Part shown: piece by piece, positions 8,084-15,974 of the stretch | Layout of the letters: the number at the start of each line of letters is the position of its first letter | Numbering within the stretch: the first letter of the stretch is position 1 | Source of the DNA: Ruthenibacterium lactatiformans | GTDB lineage: Bacteria; Bacillota; Clostridia; Oscillospirales; Ruminococcaceae | Direction: 5' to 3' | Length of the DNA: 64,000 nucleotides | Assembly: GCF_000949455.1 (NCBI RefSeq) | Contig: NZ_JXXK01000013.1 | Coordinates: 37,737-101,736 of the forward strand | Notes under the pieces: model-generated | Database searches by the model: none | What the model saw: only the letters and a program-made list of their open reading frames with translations | What the model was told of the DNA's origin: nothing | Position numbers and translations under genes: made by a program

Positions 8084-8103
8084 AGTTCTTTTTGTGATAT
8101 GAT
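8075..8103 (+). promoter_or_regulatory. Promoter of the PAP2 phosphatase gene
   Basis: TTGTTG (8075-8080), 17 bases, TATGAT (8098-8103), about 60 bases before the start codon. Confidence 0.6.
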
Positions 8104-8162
8104 AGAGCAAAACGTTGAGAATGAGGCGCGGCCGGAAGCGGCCCGCCGGAGGGGAGCATGCC

Positions 8163-9035
8163 ATGCTGAAAGAAAAAACGAACCGCTGGTTCCTGGCATT
8201 GGGCGCCGCGCTGCTGTGTGCGGGGCTGGGCGCCGCGGCACTCTGGGATCTGGAGATCGACCTCGCGCTGTATTCACCCGGGTTCCTGCCCGCCGTATTG
8301 ATGGAGGCCTTCGGCTGGTTTCCTCAGTATTTGCCCGCCGTCGTGCTGTGCGTCTGTATTGCCCTGGACGGTGCGCGAAGCATGCCGCTGCGCGCCGCGG
8401 GCGGCCTGCTGGCGGTTGCCGGCAGCGGCATCCTGCTGTATATGGGCGCGCACCATCTTGTAAAGCGCGGGATGTCCGGCCCTTCCATCACACTGTGGAC
8501 CGTCCTGCTGGGCGGCCTTTCGCTGGGTATATGCGCACTGGCGCTGTACCGCTCCCGCAGCGGGGGGCGCAAAAAGCTGGAATTCGTATGCCTTTGGGGC
8601 ACGGTGTATCTGCTGGCCGGGCTTGCCGCCATCAACATTATCAAGGCTGTCTGGCAGCGCACGCGCTTTGACGACATGCTCACCGCCGCGGGCGGCGGCT
8701 TCGAGGGCGCGTTCGCACAGTTTACAAGCTGGATGCAGCCGTTCGGCAACGGCGGTTCCAGCTTTCCGTCCGGCCACACGGCTGCCGCGTGCAGTGTGTT
8801 CATCCTGACACTGGCCTGTGACGTCTGCCTCAAGTGGAACCGCCGCCGCACGCTGGTATGGGCGCTTTGCTGGGCCTATGTGGCCTTTATGGCCTTGTGC
8901 AGGCTCGTCATCGGGCGGCATTACCTCAGCGACACGCTGGCCGCGGCCTTTGTGATGCTGCTGCTCTACCTGGGCATGCGCAAAACAAAATGGTACCGCG
9001 CAGGCGCACGTGAGCTGACGGCTCCCGGCACATAA
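8163..9035 (+). CDS. PAP2-family membrane phosphatase
   Basis: A 290-residue integral membrane protein with about six hydrophobic segments. The three phosphatase motifs are present late in the chain: a lysine/arginine motif in IIKAVWQRTRF, SFPSGHTAA with the catalytic His, and RLVIGRHYLSDTL. Such proteins remove phosphate from undecaprenyl pyrophosphate or phosphatidic acid at the membrane; which one applies here cannot be told. The first motif ends RTRF instead of the usual RPRP, a small deviation. The ATG at 8163 has GGAGGGGAG six bases upstream, favouring it over an upstream in-frame ATG at 8115 that has no ribosome binding site. Single gene between its promoter and a terminator. Confidence 0.88.
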   Translation: MLKEKTNRWFLALGAALLCAGLGAAALWDLEIDLALYSPGFLPAVLMEAFGWFPQYLPAVVLCVCIALDGARSMPLRAAGGLLAVAGSGILLYMGAHHLVKRGMSGPSITLWTVLLGGLSLGICALALYRSRSGGRKKLEFVCLWGTVYLLAGLAAINIIKAVWQRTRFDDMLTAAGGGFEGAFAQFTSWMQPFGNGGSSFPSGHTAAACSVFILTLACDVCLKWNRRRTLVWALCWAYVAFMALCRLVIGRHYLSDTLAAAFVMLLLYLGMRKTKWYRAGARELTAPGT

Positions 9036-9064
9036 GTATGGCATGCCATTCCGCAAAAGCCGTG

Positions 9065-9096
9065 AAAAGGCCGTTCCCACGGGAACGGCCTTTTCA
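9065..9096. terminator. Bidirectional terminator between convergent genes
   Basis: GGCCGTTCCC (9069-9078) pairs with GGGAACGGCC, flanked by AAAA before and TTTTC after. It serves the PAP2 gene on plus and the gene at 9097-9600 on minus, whose stop codon touches it. Confidence 0.85.
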
Positions 9097-9600
9097 TTAT
9101 ATTTGCAGCTCACGCACCTGCAAAGCAAAATAATATTGGATAAAGCCCCGGCCGGACCATTCCGCCCGTACTTTATAAAAATAGAGGCCCGGCGTGGTGG
9201 GTGTGCTGAAACGGCCGCCGCCCGCATCCGAAAGCTCCAGATATTCCGTCGGCTTATCGCTGACGGCACGCATCACCCGCAGCTCCGAAGGTTCCTTGGT
9301 GAACAGAATGCGCATCTGTGCGCCCGGCATCACGTCCACAGGCTGCAGCGGCACGTCCTCCGGCGAGAGCAGCGGCGTTTTTTCCTGTGTCAGGAAAAAA
9401 TTCCATTCCCAACCCGCCCGGCGCACCTCCTTGTCCGGAACAAGCTCCTCATCCCCATACAGAACTGTAATGATGGGCAGCGCGGATTCCGGGTCCTGCG
9501 TATCGAGGGATTCCTTAATAAACGCCGTCATACCGGTGGCGATGGCCAACAGCACAGCGCCGATGATGAGCTTGCGGAAAAAAATCTTTGGCAGTTTCAT
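9097..9600 (-). CDS. Hypothetical membrane-anchored protein
   Basis: I do not recognise this 167-residue protein. Residues 1-30 are a basic start followed by one hydrophobic helix (KLIIGAVLLAIATGMTAFI), so it is likely anchored with its C-terminal part outside. The remainder is predicted beta-rich, with patterns such as GLYFYKVRAEW and a strand ending YYFALQVREL that resemble an Ig-like sandwich. The ATG at 9600 follows GGGAGGAAACGT. It is probably transcribed alone from a TACAAT -10 with a TG extension (9639-9644). Nothing next to it suggests a function. Confidence 0.75.
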   Translation of the reverse strand: MKLPKIFFRKLIIGAVLLAIATGMTAFIKESLDTQDPESALPIITVLYGDEELVPDKEVRRAGWEWNFFLTQEKTPLLSPEDVPLQPVDVMPGAQMRILFTKEPSELRVMRAVSDKPTEYLELSDAGGGRFSTPTTPGLYFYKVRAEWSGRGFIQYYFALQVRELQI

Positions 9601-9817
9601 ACGTTTCCTCCCGGCGGGGCAAACCTGTCGTTTTTCTTATTGTAGCATGCCGGCGTGTAAAAATCCACCCGCATAAAACAAAAGCGGCACGCATATGGGT
9701 TATAGCACCGGGCTGCGCCCGCTTGCCCGCGGCAGTTTTCCGTCCCGGCGCTCCCGCGCGGCACGGCGAGCGGCACAAAAGGGCCTGCCGTCATTTTCAA
9801 CTGGGAGGAATCATTTT

Positions 9818-10510
9818 ATGGAGCATTCACTGTATCCTGTGCCGCCGCGCTTCACTGTGCGGCGGCTGGTATTGATGGACCTTGCGGCTATTTGCACGCT
9901 GTATGGCGCTTGCGGGCGCGACACCGCCTGGGGCACACGCGAAACGCTTGCCGCGCTGTTTGGCGAAGGCGAATGGTGGGGCGGTTTTCTGGGCGGAGAG
10001 TTGGTTGTCTGCTGCGCCTGTGTACCCGCCCGTTCCGCCACGCCCCAGGCTGCCGCTCTGCGCGGCGCGCTGGCGCCCGCGCGCCTTCCGGCCCGTTTTC
10101 TGCTGCCGCCCGCCGCCACGCCCGAGGGCCGGGCCTTTGCCGGGCGCTTTCTTTCCCTGCTGGGCGAACGCCTCTGGCCGCCCTGTGCCTCCCCCGAAAA
10201 AAGGCTCGCCGCCGCAGTCCCCGTCAAAACGGGCGGCCTGCTGCTGGACGGCTTTTTCGAGGCGGGCTTTACGCTGTTCCTCGTGCGCCCGCTGGCGGCG
10301 CTGCGCCCGCATTACCTGCTGACGCCGCCCGGCCTTCGGCAGCCTGCCCCGGGAACGCCGGATGAAGACGCCGTACGGCGTGTGCACATCCCTCTGGCGG
10401 ACACGCTGGCGGTCTCCCGCCTGCTGGAACAGGGCTTCTGCGGGACCGCCCTGTACGAGGGCGCGGACGGGCAGCCCGCGCTCCGGCTGGAACGACCGAA
10501 TCCCGCATAA
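9818..10510 (+). CDS. Hypothetical protein, possibly GNAT-like acyltransferase
   Basis: A 230-residue cytoplasmic protein I cannot place firmly. The N-terminal ~70 residues (FTVRRLVLMDLAAICTLYGAC, then a long helix, then GGFLGGELVVCCACV) follow the beta-alpha-alpha-beta-beta order of GNAT acetyltransferases. The usual acetyl-CoA loop Q/RxxGxG/A is not visible. The second half has FEAGFTLFLVRPLAALRPHYL, which is similar to the C-terminal strand region of GNAT proteins. The ATG at 9818 has GGGAGGAATCATTTT upstream, a strong signal. It is extremely GC-rich. Single gene followed by a terminator. Confidence 0.7.
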   Translation: MEHSLYPVPPRFTVRRLVLMDLAAICTLYGACGRDTAWGTRETLAALFGEGEWWGGFLGGELVVCCACVPARSATPQAAALRGALAPARLPARFLLPPAATPEGRAFAGRFLSLLGERLWPPCASPEKRLAAAVPVKTGGLLLDGFFEAGFTLFLVRPLAALRPHYLLTPPGLRQPAPGTPDEDAVRRVHIPLADTLAVSRLLEQGFCGTALYEGADGQPALRLERPNPA

Positions 10511-10562
10511 GAAGAACGCGCCTGCCGCACCGTATATACGGACGCACATCCCGCAAAGGACA

Positions 10563-10600
10563 CGCCCCCTGAAACGCCGCGCGCGTTTCGGGGGCGTTTG
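10563..10600 (+). terminator. Terminator after the gene at 9818-10510
   Basis: CGCCCCCTGAAACGC pairs with GCGTTTCGGGGGCG (10563-10596), followed by TTTG and a T-rich stretch further on. Confidence 0.65.
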
Positions 10601-10733
10601 CGTTCGTTCCATTTTTTTAGCTGCGTGCTTTCAGCCGGAAAAATGCCCGCATTCCACACACAGATGGCAGGATTCAAAACACATTTGTTTTTCGTTCAAA
10701 AACATTCCTACAGAAATACTGTACAAAATGGCA

Positions 10734-10779
10734 ACATCTGCCAGGAAGGGTTGACAAAACTTTGGCAGATGTATAATAT
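10734..10779 (+). promoter_or_regulatory. Promoter of the V-ATPase operon, embedded in a 10-bp inverted repeat
   Basis: A consensus TTGACA at 10751-10756 is followed by TATAAT at 10772-10777 (15-base spacer; TAATAT at 10774-10779 would give 17). The perfect inverted repeat ACATCTGCCA (10734-10743) and TGGCAGATGT (10763-10772) flanks the -35 box with a 19-base gap and touches the -10. A repressor bound there would occlude polymerase. The cognate regulator is not identifiable. Confidence 0.7.
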
Positions 10780-10868
10780 TGATATTTCCGAAGAATGGGA
10801 GTAAAGTAGGTAAGTAATATCGCTTTATTTCCTATTTATATAGTATACAACATTGCGGGAGGGATATC

Positions 10869-11183
10869 ATGGAAAAATTTGTAGACCGCATCATTGAAAC
10901 AGACCGCAAGGCCCGCGAGATCATCGAGCAGGCCCAGCAGGAAAAGCAGGCTGTTCTGGCAGATGCCAAAAAACGCGCCGATGCTGAGATCGCCCGCCGC
11001 GAAACCGAGGCCGATAAGGGACGCGCCGCCATCGATGAGGAATTCGCCCAGCGCGAGGCCCGCGAGAGCGAGCGTATGGACGCCGCCTATCTGGACGCCA
11101 AGCATGCGCTGGACAACGCCTTTGAGGACGGGCATGACGCATGGCTGGCCGAGATCACACAAAATACGCTGGCCGCGCTGTGA
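10869..11183 (+). CDS. ntpF: V-type ATPase peripheral stalk subunit G/H (NtpF-like)
   Basis: A 104-residue, almost entirely alpha-helical and highly charged protein (runs such as AREIIEQAQQEKQAVLADAK and ADAEIARRETEADK), as expected for the coiled-coil peripheral stalk subunit that pairs with subunit E in V/A-type ATPases. Homologues are about 100-110 residues. It is the first gene of the nine-gene ntp operon; the ATG at 10869 follows GGGAGGGATATC. Sequence conservation in this family is weak, so the assignment rests on composition, length and position. Confidence 0.85.
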   Translation: MEKFVDRIIETDRKAREIIEQAQQEKQAVLADAKKRADAEIARRETEADKGRAAIDEEFAQREARESERMDAAYLDAKHALDNAFEDGHDAWLAEITQNTLAAL

Positions 11184-11219
11184 CGCGCGCTACGCATAAC
11201 AGAAAGGGGCGAAAAGGCC

Positions 11220-12272
11220 ATGCTTGAAAATCTGTCCGCGCTTGCCATCGTACCCAAGGCCAAGGCCATCGCCGCACGCCGCCTTTCGCACAGCGATTAC
11301 CTGGAGCTGATGCGCAAGCGCAGCGTCATTGAGGTGACGGCCGCGCTGCAGAGCCATCCCTATTTTAAGGACAGCCTGAAAGGGCTTTCCCAAACCAACC
11401 TGCACCGCGCGCAGATCGAAGAGGCACTCAGCAAGGACGTTTATTACAAATACGAATCGCTGATGCGCTACAGCTTCCGCAAGGGCAAGTTCGGAGCGTA
11501 TTTTTTAATGCGCAGCGAGATCAACGAGCTTCTTGCCAAGCTGCGGCTTCTGTCCATGGGCTTCCGGCATCATTATATCATCCAGGTGCCCGGCTTTCTG
11601 ATGCCCAAAACCAGCTTCAGCCTGCTCAGGCTGGCCAAGGCCGAAAGCGCGCAGGACTGCCTTGAGGTAGTGGCCGGCACGCCCTACGCCAAGGTGCTGG
11701 CCGGCGTGCTGCCCGCCGCGGGCCAGAAGCTTGATTATCTGAAATGCGAGCATGCGTTTCAGTCTTACTTCTACACCACTGTTCTGGCGCAGATCGACCG
11801 CGACCTCTCCGGCCGCAGCGCAGCGGACACAAAGCGCCTGTTCCGTATGGAAGCGGAGATCTACAACCTGGACCTCCTGTTCCGCGCCAAAGCGTTTTTC
11901 AGCCCCCAGCTCACACCCGAAGACCTGAAAAAGCTCCTTATACCGGTGTACGGCGTGCTCTCGGCAAAAAACATGAACGCATTGGCCGATACCCGGGGGC
12001 TGGACGAATTTTTGAAGCTGTACAACGCGGGCCGCGCGGGACAGGTATACGGCGCCCGCTCGGCAGACCCGGCGGATGCCTCCGAAGTATCCGAAACGCG
12101 CGCTCTGTACCGCGCCGCGCAGAAGCTGCTGCATTTTTCCAGCACGCCGCAGACGGTGCTTGCCGCGCTGTTGTGCCTGGCCAATCTGGAGCGCAGCAAT
12201 ATCATCAACGTCATCGAGGGCGTGCGCTACGGCCTTTCGCCGGAGCAGATCAGTGCCTTCTTGAAATACTGA
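11220..12272 (+). CDS. ntpC: V-type ATP synthase subunit C
   Basis: A 350-residue helical protein of the V-ATPase subunit C/d family (about 330-350 residues), the funnel that joins the central stalk to the membrane ring. Family features include an N-terminal MLENLSALAIVPKAKAIAARRL segment and a C-terminal LANLERSNIINVIEGVRYGLSP block, where the repeated helices contain the usual E-x-x-N-I-x-x-I pattern. The start ATG at 11220 follows GAAAGGGGCGAAAAGGCC, 37 bases after the previous stop. It lies second in the ntp operon. Confidence 0.93.
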   Translation: MLENLSALAIVPKAKAIAARRLSHSDYLELMRKRSVIEVTAALQSHPYFKDSLKGLSQTNLHRAQIEEALSKDVYYKYESLMRYSFRKGKFGAYFLMRSEINELLAKLRLLSMGFRHHYIIQVPGFLMPKTSFSLLRLAKAESAQDCLEVVAGTPYAKVLAGVLPAAGQKLDYLKCEHAFQSYFYTTVLAQIDRDLSGRSAADTKRLFRMEAEIYNLDLLFRAKAFFSPQLTPEDLKKLLIPVYGVLSAKNMNALADTRGLDEFLKLYNAGRAGQVYGARSADPADASEVSETRALYRAAQKLLHFSSTPQTVLAALLCLANLERSNIINVIEGVRYGLSPEQISAFLKY

Positions 12273-12358
12273 CCGTATCGCGGCAGCCGGACGCCGCGGC
12301 CATCCCCTTCCCCGCGCCGGGGCGCGGGAGCAATTGAAAAGAAGCGAGGTACCACAGC

Positions 12359-14311
12359 ATGGGCATGGTAAAAATGAAGCACATTAACATCTACGGGCCG
12401 GAGCAGGACCCCCAGCAGACGCTTGAAGTGCTTGCCAAGCTGGCGTGTTTCCACCCCGACAAGGACGCCGAGCGCATCAACGCAGCGGCGGGCGCGGCGG
12501 AAAACCTGTATACGCCGCTGCTGGCCAGCACGCTCGGGCTCATCAAGGACGTGGGCGGAGATCCTGCTCTGCAGGAATACCGCGGCAGGTTCTTCGAATA
12601 CGGCGCGGTGAAGGACGAGGTGGAGGCGCTTTCCGCCCAGGTAGCTGAGCGCGGCAAGCGCCAGGCTGAGATCAGCGCAAAGCTGGCCACCTATGCCCAG
12701 ACAAAAACGCAGCTGTACCATCTGACAGGCCTGCATACAAGCGTGGACGAGATCTTCGCCTGCAAATACCTGAAGGTGCGCTTCGGGCGCATCCCCAAGG
12801 ACAGCTACCTGAAGCTGCCGTATTACGACGACCACTCGTTCACCTTCAGTGAGTACGACTTTGACGGCGAGTATTACTGGGGTATGTACTTCGTGCCCGA
12901 AAGCCACGCCAAAGAAGTGGACGATATCTTCGCCAACTTGTACTTCGAGCGCATGTGGGTGCCGGATTTTGTGCACGGCACACCTCAGGACGCGCTGGCG
13001 CAGATCATGACGCAGGAAAGCGAACTGCAGGCCGAGCAGAAAGAGCTGGACAACATGAGCGACATCGCCGCGCCCGCAGACATCGAGCGCCTGCGCGAAT
13101 ACGCCTCCTGGCTCAACTATGAGATGCAGGTCTTCGACATGCGCAAGTATGTCATCACGCTGGAGCACACGTATTATATCAGCGGGTATGTGCCGGAAAG
13201 CGATGTAGAACGCCTGAAGCAGGGGCTGCTGATGGTGCACGGCGTGAAAGCCTGCGAGGACGACGAAGCCGATGCCGTGGACGGCGCTCCGGACCGCCAG
13301 CCTCCCGTCAAGCTGAAAAACAACTGGTTCGCCCGGCCATTTGAAATGTTCATCACCATGTACGGCCTGCCCGGCTATGGAGATCTGGACCCCACCGGCT
13401 TTGTGGCCGTCACTTATGCGCTCCTGTTCGGCATCATGTTCGGCGACGTCGGCCAAGGCGTGCTGCTGGGCCTTATCGCCTATTTCGTCATGTGGAAAAA
13501 AATGCACATGGAGCTTGGGCGCGTGGTAGCACGGTGCAGCGTTTTCAGCGTTATTTTCGGTTTTCTGTACGGCAGCGTGTTCGGCTACGAGCATGTGCTG
13601 GACCCGATGTTCCACGCGCTGGGCTTTGCTGAAAAGCCGCTGGAAGTACTGGCTCCCGAAGGCATCAACAACATCCTCATTGCCAGCGTGGTGGCGGGCG
13701 TGCTCATCATCGTTTCCGCCATCGTCACGGGCATCATTTCCAATTTGCGCAAGCACATCATTGCAAAGACCATCTTTTCCGTAAACGGCGTTTCCGGGCT
13801 GGTGTTTTACGTCAGTCTCATCGCGCTTCTGCTGCCGATGCTGGGCATGGAGCTTCCCTTCGTGGGCAGCGTGCCGTATCTTATCCTGTGCATCGCGGTG
13901 CCGTTCTTCCTGATGTACTTTGCCGAGCCGCTGAGCGCGCTGTGCGCCGGCGAAAAGCCCGAGGGTTCGGTGGGCGATATCCTTCTCAATGGTTTTTTTG
14001 AGATGTTCGACACCGTGCTGAGCTTTGCCTCCAACACCATGAGCTTTCTGCGTGTGGGCGGGTTCGTATTGGTTCACGCGGGCATGATGACCGTCGTGTT
14101 CACGCTGGCCAATATGACGGGCGGTGTATTTTATGTGCTCATCGTCGCCGTAGGCAACGTGTTCGTCATGGCGCTGGAGGCGCTGTTCGTAGGCATTCAG
14201 GTGTTGCGCCTGGAGTTCTATGAGATCTTCAGCCGCTTTTTCGACGCGAACGGCGTTCCCTTCGCTCCGCTCAGAATCTCTCTGGACCCAGCCGCGGACA
14301 AGGCCGAATGA
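12359..14311 (+). CDS. ntpI: V-type ATP synthase subunit I (membrane stator, a-subunit)
   Basis: A 650-residue protein of normal length. The N-terminal ~330 residues are cytoplasmic and helical; the C-terminal half has about seven to eight transmembrane segments, including GVLLGLIAYFVMWKKMHMELGR, and the long tilted-helix region FASNTMSFLRVGGFVLVHAGM. The Arg in SFLRVGG is the expected ion-channel arginine. It forms the half channels next to the ring of subunit K. The start at 12359 has GCGAGGT about ten bases upstream; ATGs at 12365 and 12374 are alternatives. Third gene of the operon, 86 bases after ntpC. Confidence 0.95.
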   Translation: MGMVKMKHINIYGPEQDPQQTLEVLAKLACFHPDKDAERINAAAGAAENLYTPLLASTLGLIKDVGGDPALQEYRGRFFEYGAVKDEVEALSAQVAERGKRQAEISAKLATYAQTKTQLYHLTGLHTSVDEIFACKYLKVRFGRIPKDSYLKLPYYDDHSFTFSEYDFDGEYYWGMYFVPESHAKEVDDIFANLYFERMWVPDFVHGTPQDALAQIMTQESELQAEQKELDNMSDIAAPADIERLREYASWLNYEMQVFDMRKYVITLEHTYYISGYVPESDVERLKQGLLMVHGVKACEDDEADAVDGAPDRQPPVKLKNNWFARPFEMFITMYGLPGYGDLDPTGFVAVTYALLFGIMFGDVGQGVLLGLIAYFVMWKKMHMELGRVVARCSVFSVIFGFLYGSVFGYEHVLDPMFHALGFAEKPLEVLAPEGINNILIASVVAGVLIIVSAIVTGIISNLRKHIIAKTIFSVNGVSGLVFYVSLIALLLPMLGMELPFVGSVPYLILCIAVPFFLMYFAEPLSALCAGEKPEGSVGDILLNGFFEMFDTVLSFASNTMSFLRVGGFVLVHAGMMTVVFTLANMTGGVFYVLIVAVGNVFVMALEALFVGIQVLRLEFYEIFSRFFDANGVPFAPLRISLDPAADKAE

Positions 14312-14398
14312 ACCTCTGTGCGCATGGGCCGCACCGCTGCCGTACGCAGCTTCTTTTCTGCTACCCCGCCCGGACGGCTCCGGGGTTTGTGAATAGAT

Positions 14399-14433
14399 TT
14401 TTTTATAGCTTTGCACAGCAAAGCTATAAAAAA
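14399..14433. repeat. 15-bp perfect inverted repeat in the ntpI-ntpK gap
   Basis: TTTTTTATAGCTTTG (14399-14413) and CAAAGCTATAAAAAA (14419-14433) form a 15-bp stem with a 5-base loop, about 90 bases past the ntpI stop. The AT-only ends resemble a terminator, but the operon continues. It may act as a processing site or partial terminator. Confidence 0.6.
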
Positions 14434-14439
14434 CGGTCC

Positions 14440-14540
14440 TGTGGGCCGTCCCGGCTCACGGCCTAAGATTTCAAGCGCCCGGGCACAAAGTGCCCCGGTG
14501 CGTGTAAAAAATAGTAGCTGCGCTATTATTTTTTATATCA
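14440..14540 (+). repeat. Structured intergenic repeat, copy 1
   Basis: Contains CAAGCGCCCGGGCACAAAG with TGCCCCGGTGCGTGT, a small hairpin (GGGCAC/GTGCCC), followed by GTAGCTGCGC and an AT-rich second hairpin. The same order of elements recurs near 26365-26425 and 42860-42905. It occupies the leader of ntpK. Confidence 0.45.
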
Positions 14541-14577
14541 ACACAACGCCGCTTTGCGGCAGAATGGAGTATCTGTT

Positions 14578-14922
14578 ATGAAAAAGATGAATGTTAAAAA
14601 GTTTGCCCGCACCTTTCTGGTACTGATTGCCGTATTCGCACTGGCGTGCGCCTTTTCCAGCATGGCCTTCGCCGCCGACGGCGAGACCGCAGCCGCCGCT
14701 CCCGACAACAATATGGGCATCGGCATGATCGCCGCCGCCCTGGCCGTGGGCGTCGCCGGCATCGGCGCCGGCATTGCCGTCGGTTCCGGCGCGCCCGCCG
14801 CCATCGGCGCCCTCACCGAGGACCCGAAGAGCTTCGGCAAAGCGCTGATCTTCGTGGTTCTGGGCGAAGGCATCGCGCTGTACGGCATGCTCATCGCCAT
14901 CCTCATCATCACCAAGTTTTAA
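14578..14922 (+). CDS. ntpK: V-type ATP synthase proteolipid subunit K with signal-like N-terminus
   Basis: A 114-residue precursor of the ion-carrying membrane ring. Residues 1-33 look like a signal peptide (KKFARTFLVLIAVFALACAF, then SSMAFAAD). The mature part is one two-helix hairpin: a glycine-rich helix at about 46-80 and a second at about 89-113 with Glu97 in LGEGIALYG as the ion-binding carboxylate. E. hirae NtpK has two hairpins, so this is the single-hairpin form, as in Thermus. The Q/T ligands typical of Na+ binding next to the Glu are not evident, so coupling ion is open. The ATG at 14578 has GGAG nine bases upstream and is better than one at 14554. Confidence 0.93.
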   Translation: MKKMNVKKFARTFLVLIAVFALACAFSSMAFAADGETAAAAPDNNMGIGMIAAALAVGVAGIGAGIAVGSGAPAAIGALTEDPKSFGKALIFVVLGEGIALYGMLIAILIITKF

Positions 14923-14925
14923 GCC

Positions 14926-15234
14926 ATGAAATATTTCCTGATCAGCGACAACGTGGACACGCTGGCCGGCATGCGGCTGGTGGGCGTCAGAGGCGTCGTG
15001 GTGCACGAAGAGGACGAAGTGCGCGCGGCGCTGGACAAGGCCTGTGCGGACCCGGACATCGGCCTTGTGCTCATCACCGACAAGCTGGTCGCGAAATGCT
15101 CCGCGGTCGTATTTGAATACAAGCTCACGCGCAAGCGGCCGCTCATCGTCGAAATGCCGGACCGCCACAGCGACTCGAACCCCGGCGACAGCATCAAACG
15201 CTATATCTCCGAGGTCGTGGGCGTTAAAATTTGA
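14926..15234 (+). CDS. ntpG: V-type ATP synthase subunit F
   Basis: A 102-residue protein matching the length (about 100-110) and pattern of the V/A-ATPase F subunit, a central-stalk protein that sits with subunit D inside the A3B3 head. The Rossmann-like layout is visible: MKYFLISDNVDTLAGMRLVGV, then DIGLVLITDKLV, and RPLIVEMPDRHSDSN. The ATG at 14926 is only 3 bases after the ntpK stop, so translation is probably coupled. Fifth gene of the operon. Confidence 0.92.
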   Translation: MKYFLISDNVDTLAGMRLVGVRGVVVHEEDEVRAALDKACADPDIGLVLITDKLVAKCSAVVFEYKLTRKRPLIVEMPDRHSDSNPGDSIKRYISEVVGVKI

Positions 15235-15244
15235 GGTGACGAGC

Positions 15245-15862
15245 ATGAATAAGAAAGCAGCCGAGCAGCAGCGCGCCGTGCGCAGCATGGAAACGCCGGA
15301 GCAATACTCCGAGTTCGAGGACTCTGTCATTGAAGCGGCAAAAACGCAGGCGCAGCGCATCATCGACGACGCCAGGCGCCAGGGGGACGCCAACTTTGAC
15401 AAGCTGATGGAGGGCCACCGGGGCGACCCGCTCATCCCCTACCGGGAAGAGGCCAAGAACCGTCTGGCCCGCAAAATGGCCTCGGTCAAGCAGGACAACC
15501 GCAAAAAGCTGCTGGTGTACCGCAGCCAGCTTGTGAACGGCCTGTTTGCCGAAATGGAAGAAGCGCTGGAGGAGTACACCGGGACACCCGCTTATGCCCA
15601 GCGCGTGGCGGACGCGCTGGCCAGGCGTGCACCGGAAATTTCCGGCAAATGCACGGTGCGCCTGCGCCGTGCCGACGAGGCGCTGCTGGCCCCCGTGGTG
15701 AAAAAGGCCCTGCCCTCGGCGGATATCGCCGTGGACGGTTCCATCCGTCTGGGCGGCGTCAAGCTGGAAACACAGCATATCCTGTACGACGAAACGCTGG
15801 ATTTCGCCGCCGCAGCCGAGCGCGCCGCCTTTTTGACGCGCTGCAAGCTGCGGGTGGAGTAA
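15245..15862 (+). CDS. ntpE: V-type ATP synthase subunit E
   Basis: A 205-residue peripheral stalk subunit. The N-terminal ~90 residues are charged coiled coil (EDSVIEAAKTQAQRIIDDAR), and the C-terminal domain is mixed alpha/beta ending in an LGGVKLETQHILYDETLDF segment typical of subunit E (GG-h-x-x-x, then N-x-hhD). It binds subunit G/H and the top of the catalytic head. The ATG at 15245 follows GAGGTGACGAGC, which overlaps the end of ntpG. A frame continuing upstream to 15044 overlaps ntpG and was not used. Confidence 0.9.
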   Translation: MNKKAAEQQRAVRSMETPEQYSEFEDSVIEAAKTQAQRIIDDARRQGDANFDKLMEGHRGDPLIPYREEAKNRLARKMASVKQDNRKKLLVYRSQLVNGLFAEMEEALEEYTGTPAYAQRVADALARRAPEISGKCTVRLRRADEALLAPVVKKALPSADIAVDGSIRLGGVKLETQHILYDETLDFAAAAERAAFLTRCKLRVE

Positions 15863-15974
15863 CGCGCGCCGCGCCCATCCGGGCGCGCAGGCGCGCAAAC
15901 GAGTATGGGCCGCTGCCGGAAAAGCCGTTTTTTCAAGCGTTTTTTCCGGACGGCCTGGAATTAGGAGCAAGCCT

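Noticed and set aside
10563..10779. Riboswitch in the V-ATPase leader
   Set aside because: Apart from the inverted repeat at the promoter there is only about 90 bases of leader, with no known aptamer pattern.
12227..14416. 729-codon open frame on the minus strand
   Set aside because: It is antisense to ntpI, follows its codon pattern in mirror image (His/Gln/Arg-rich product) and matches no family.
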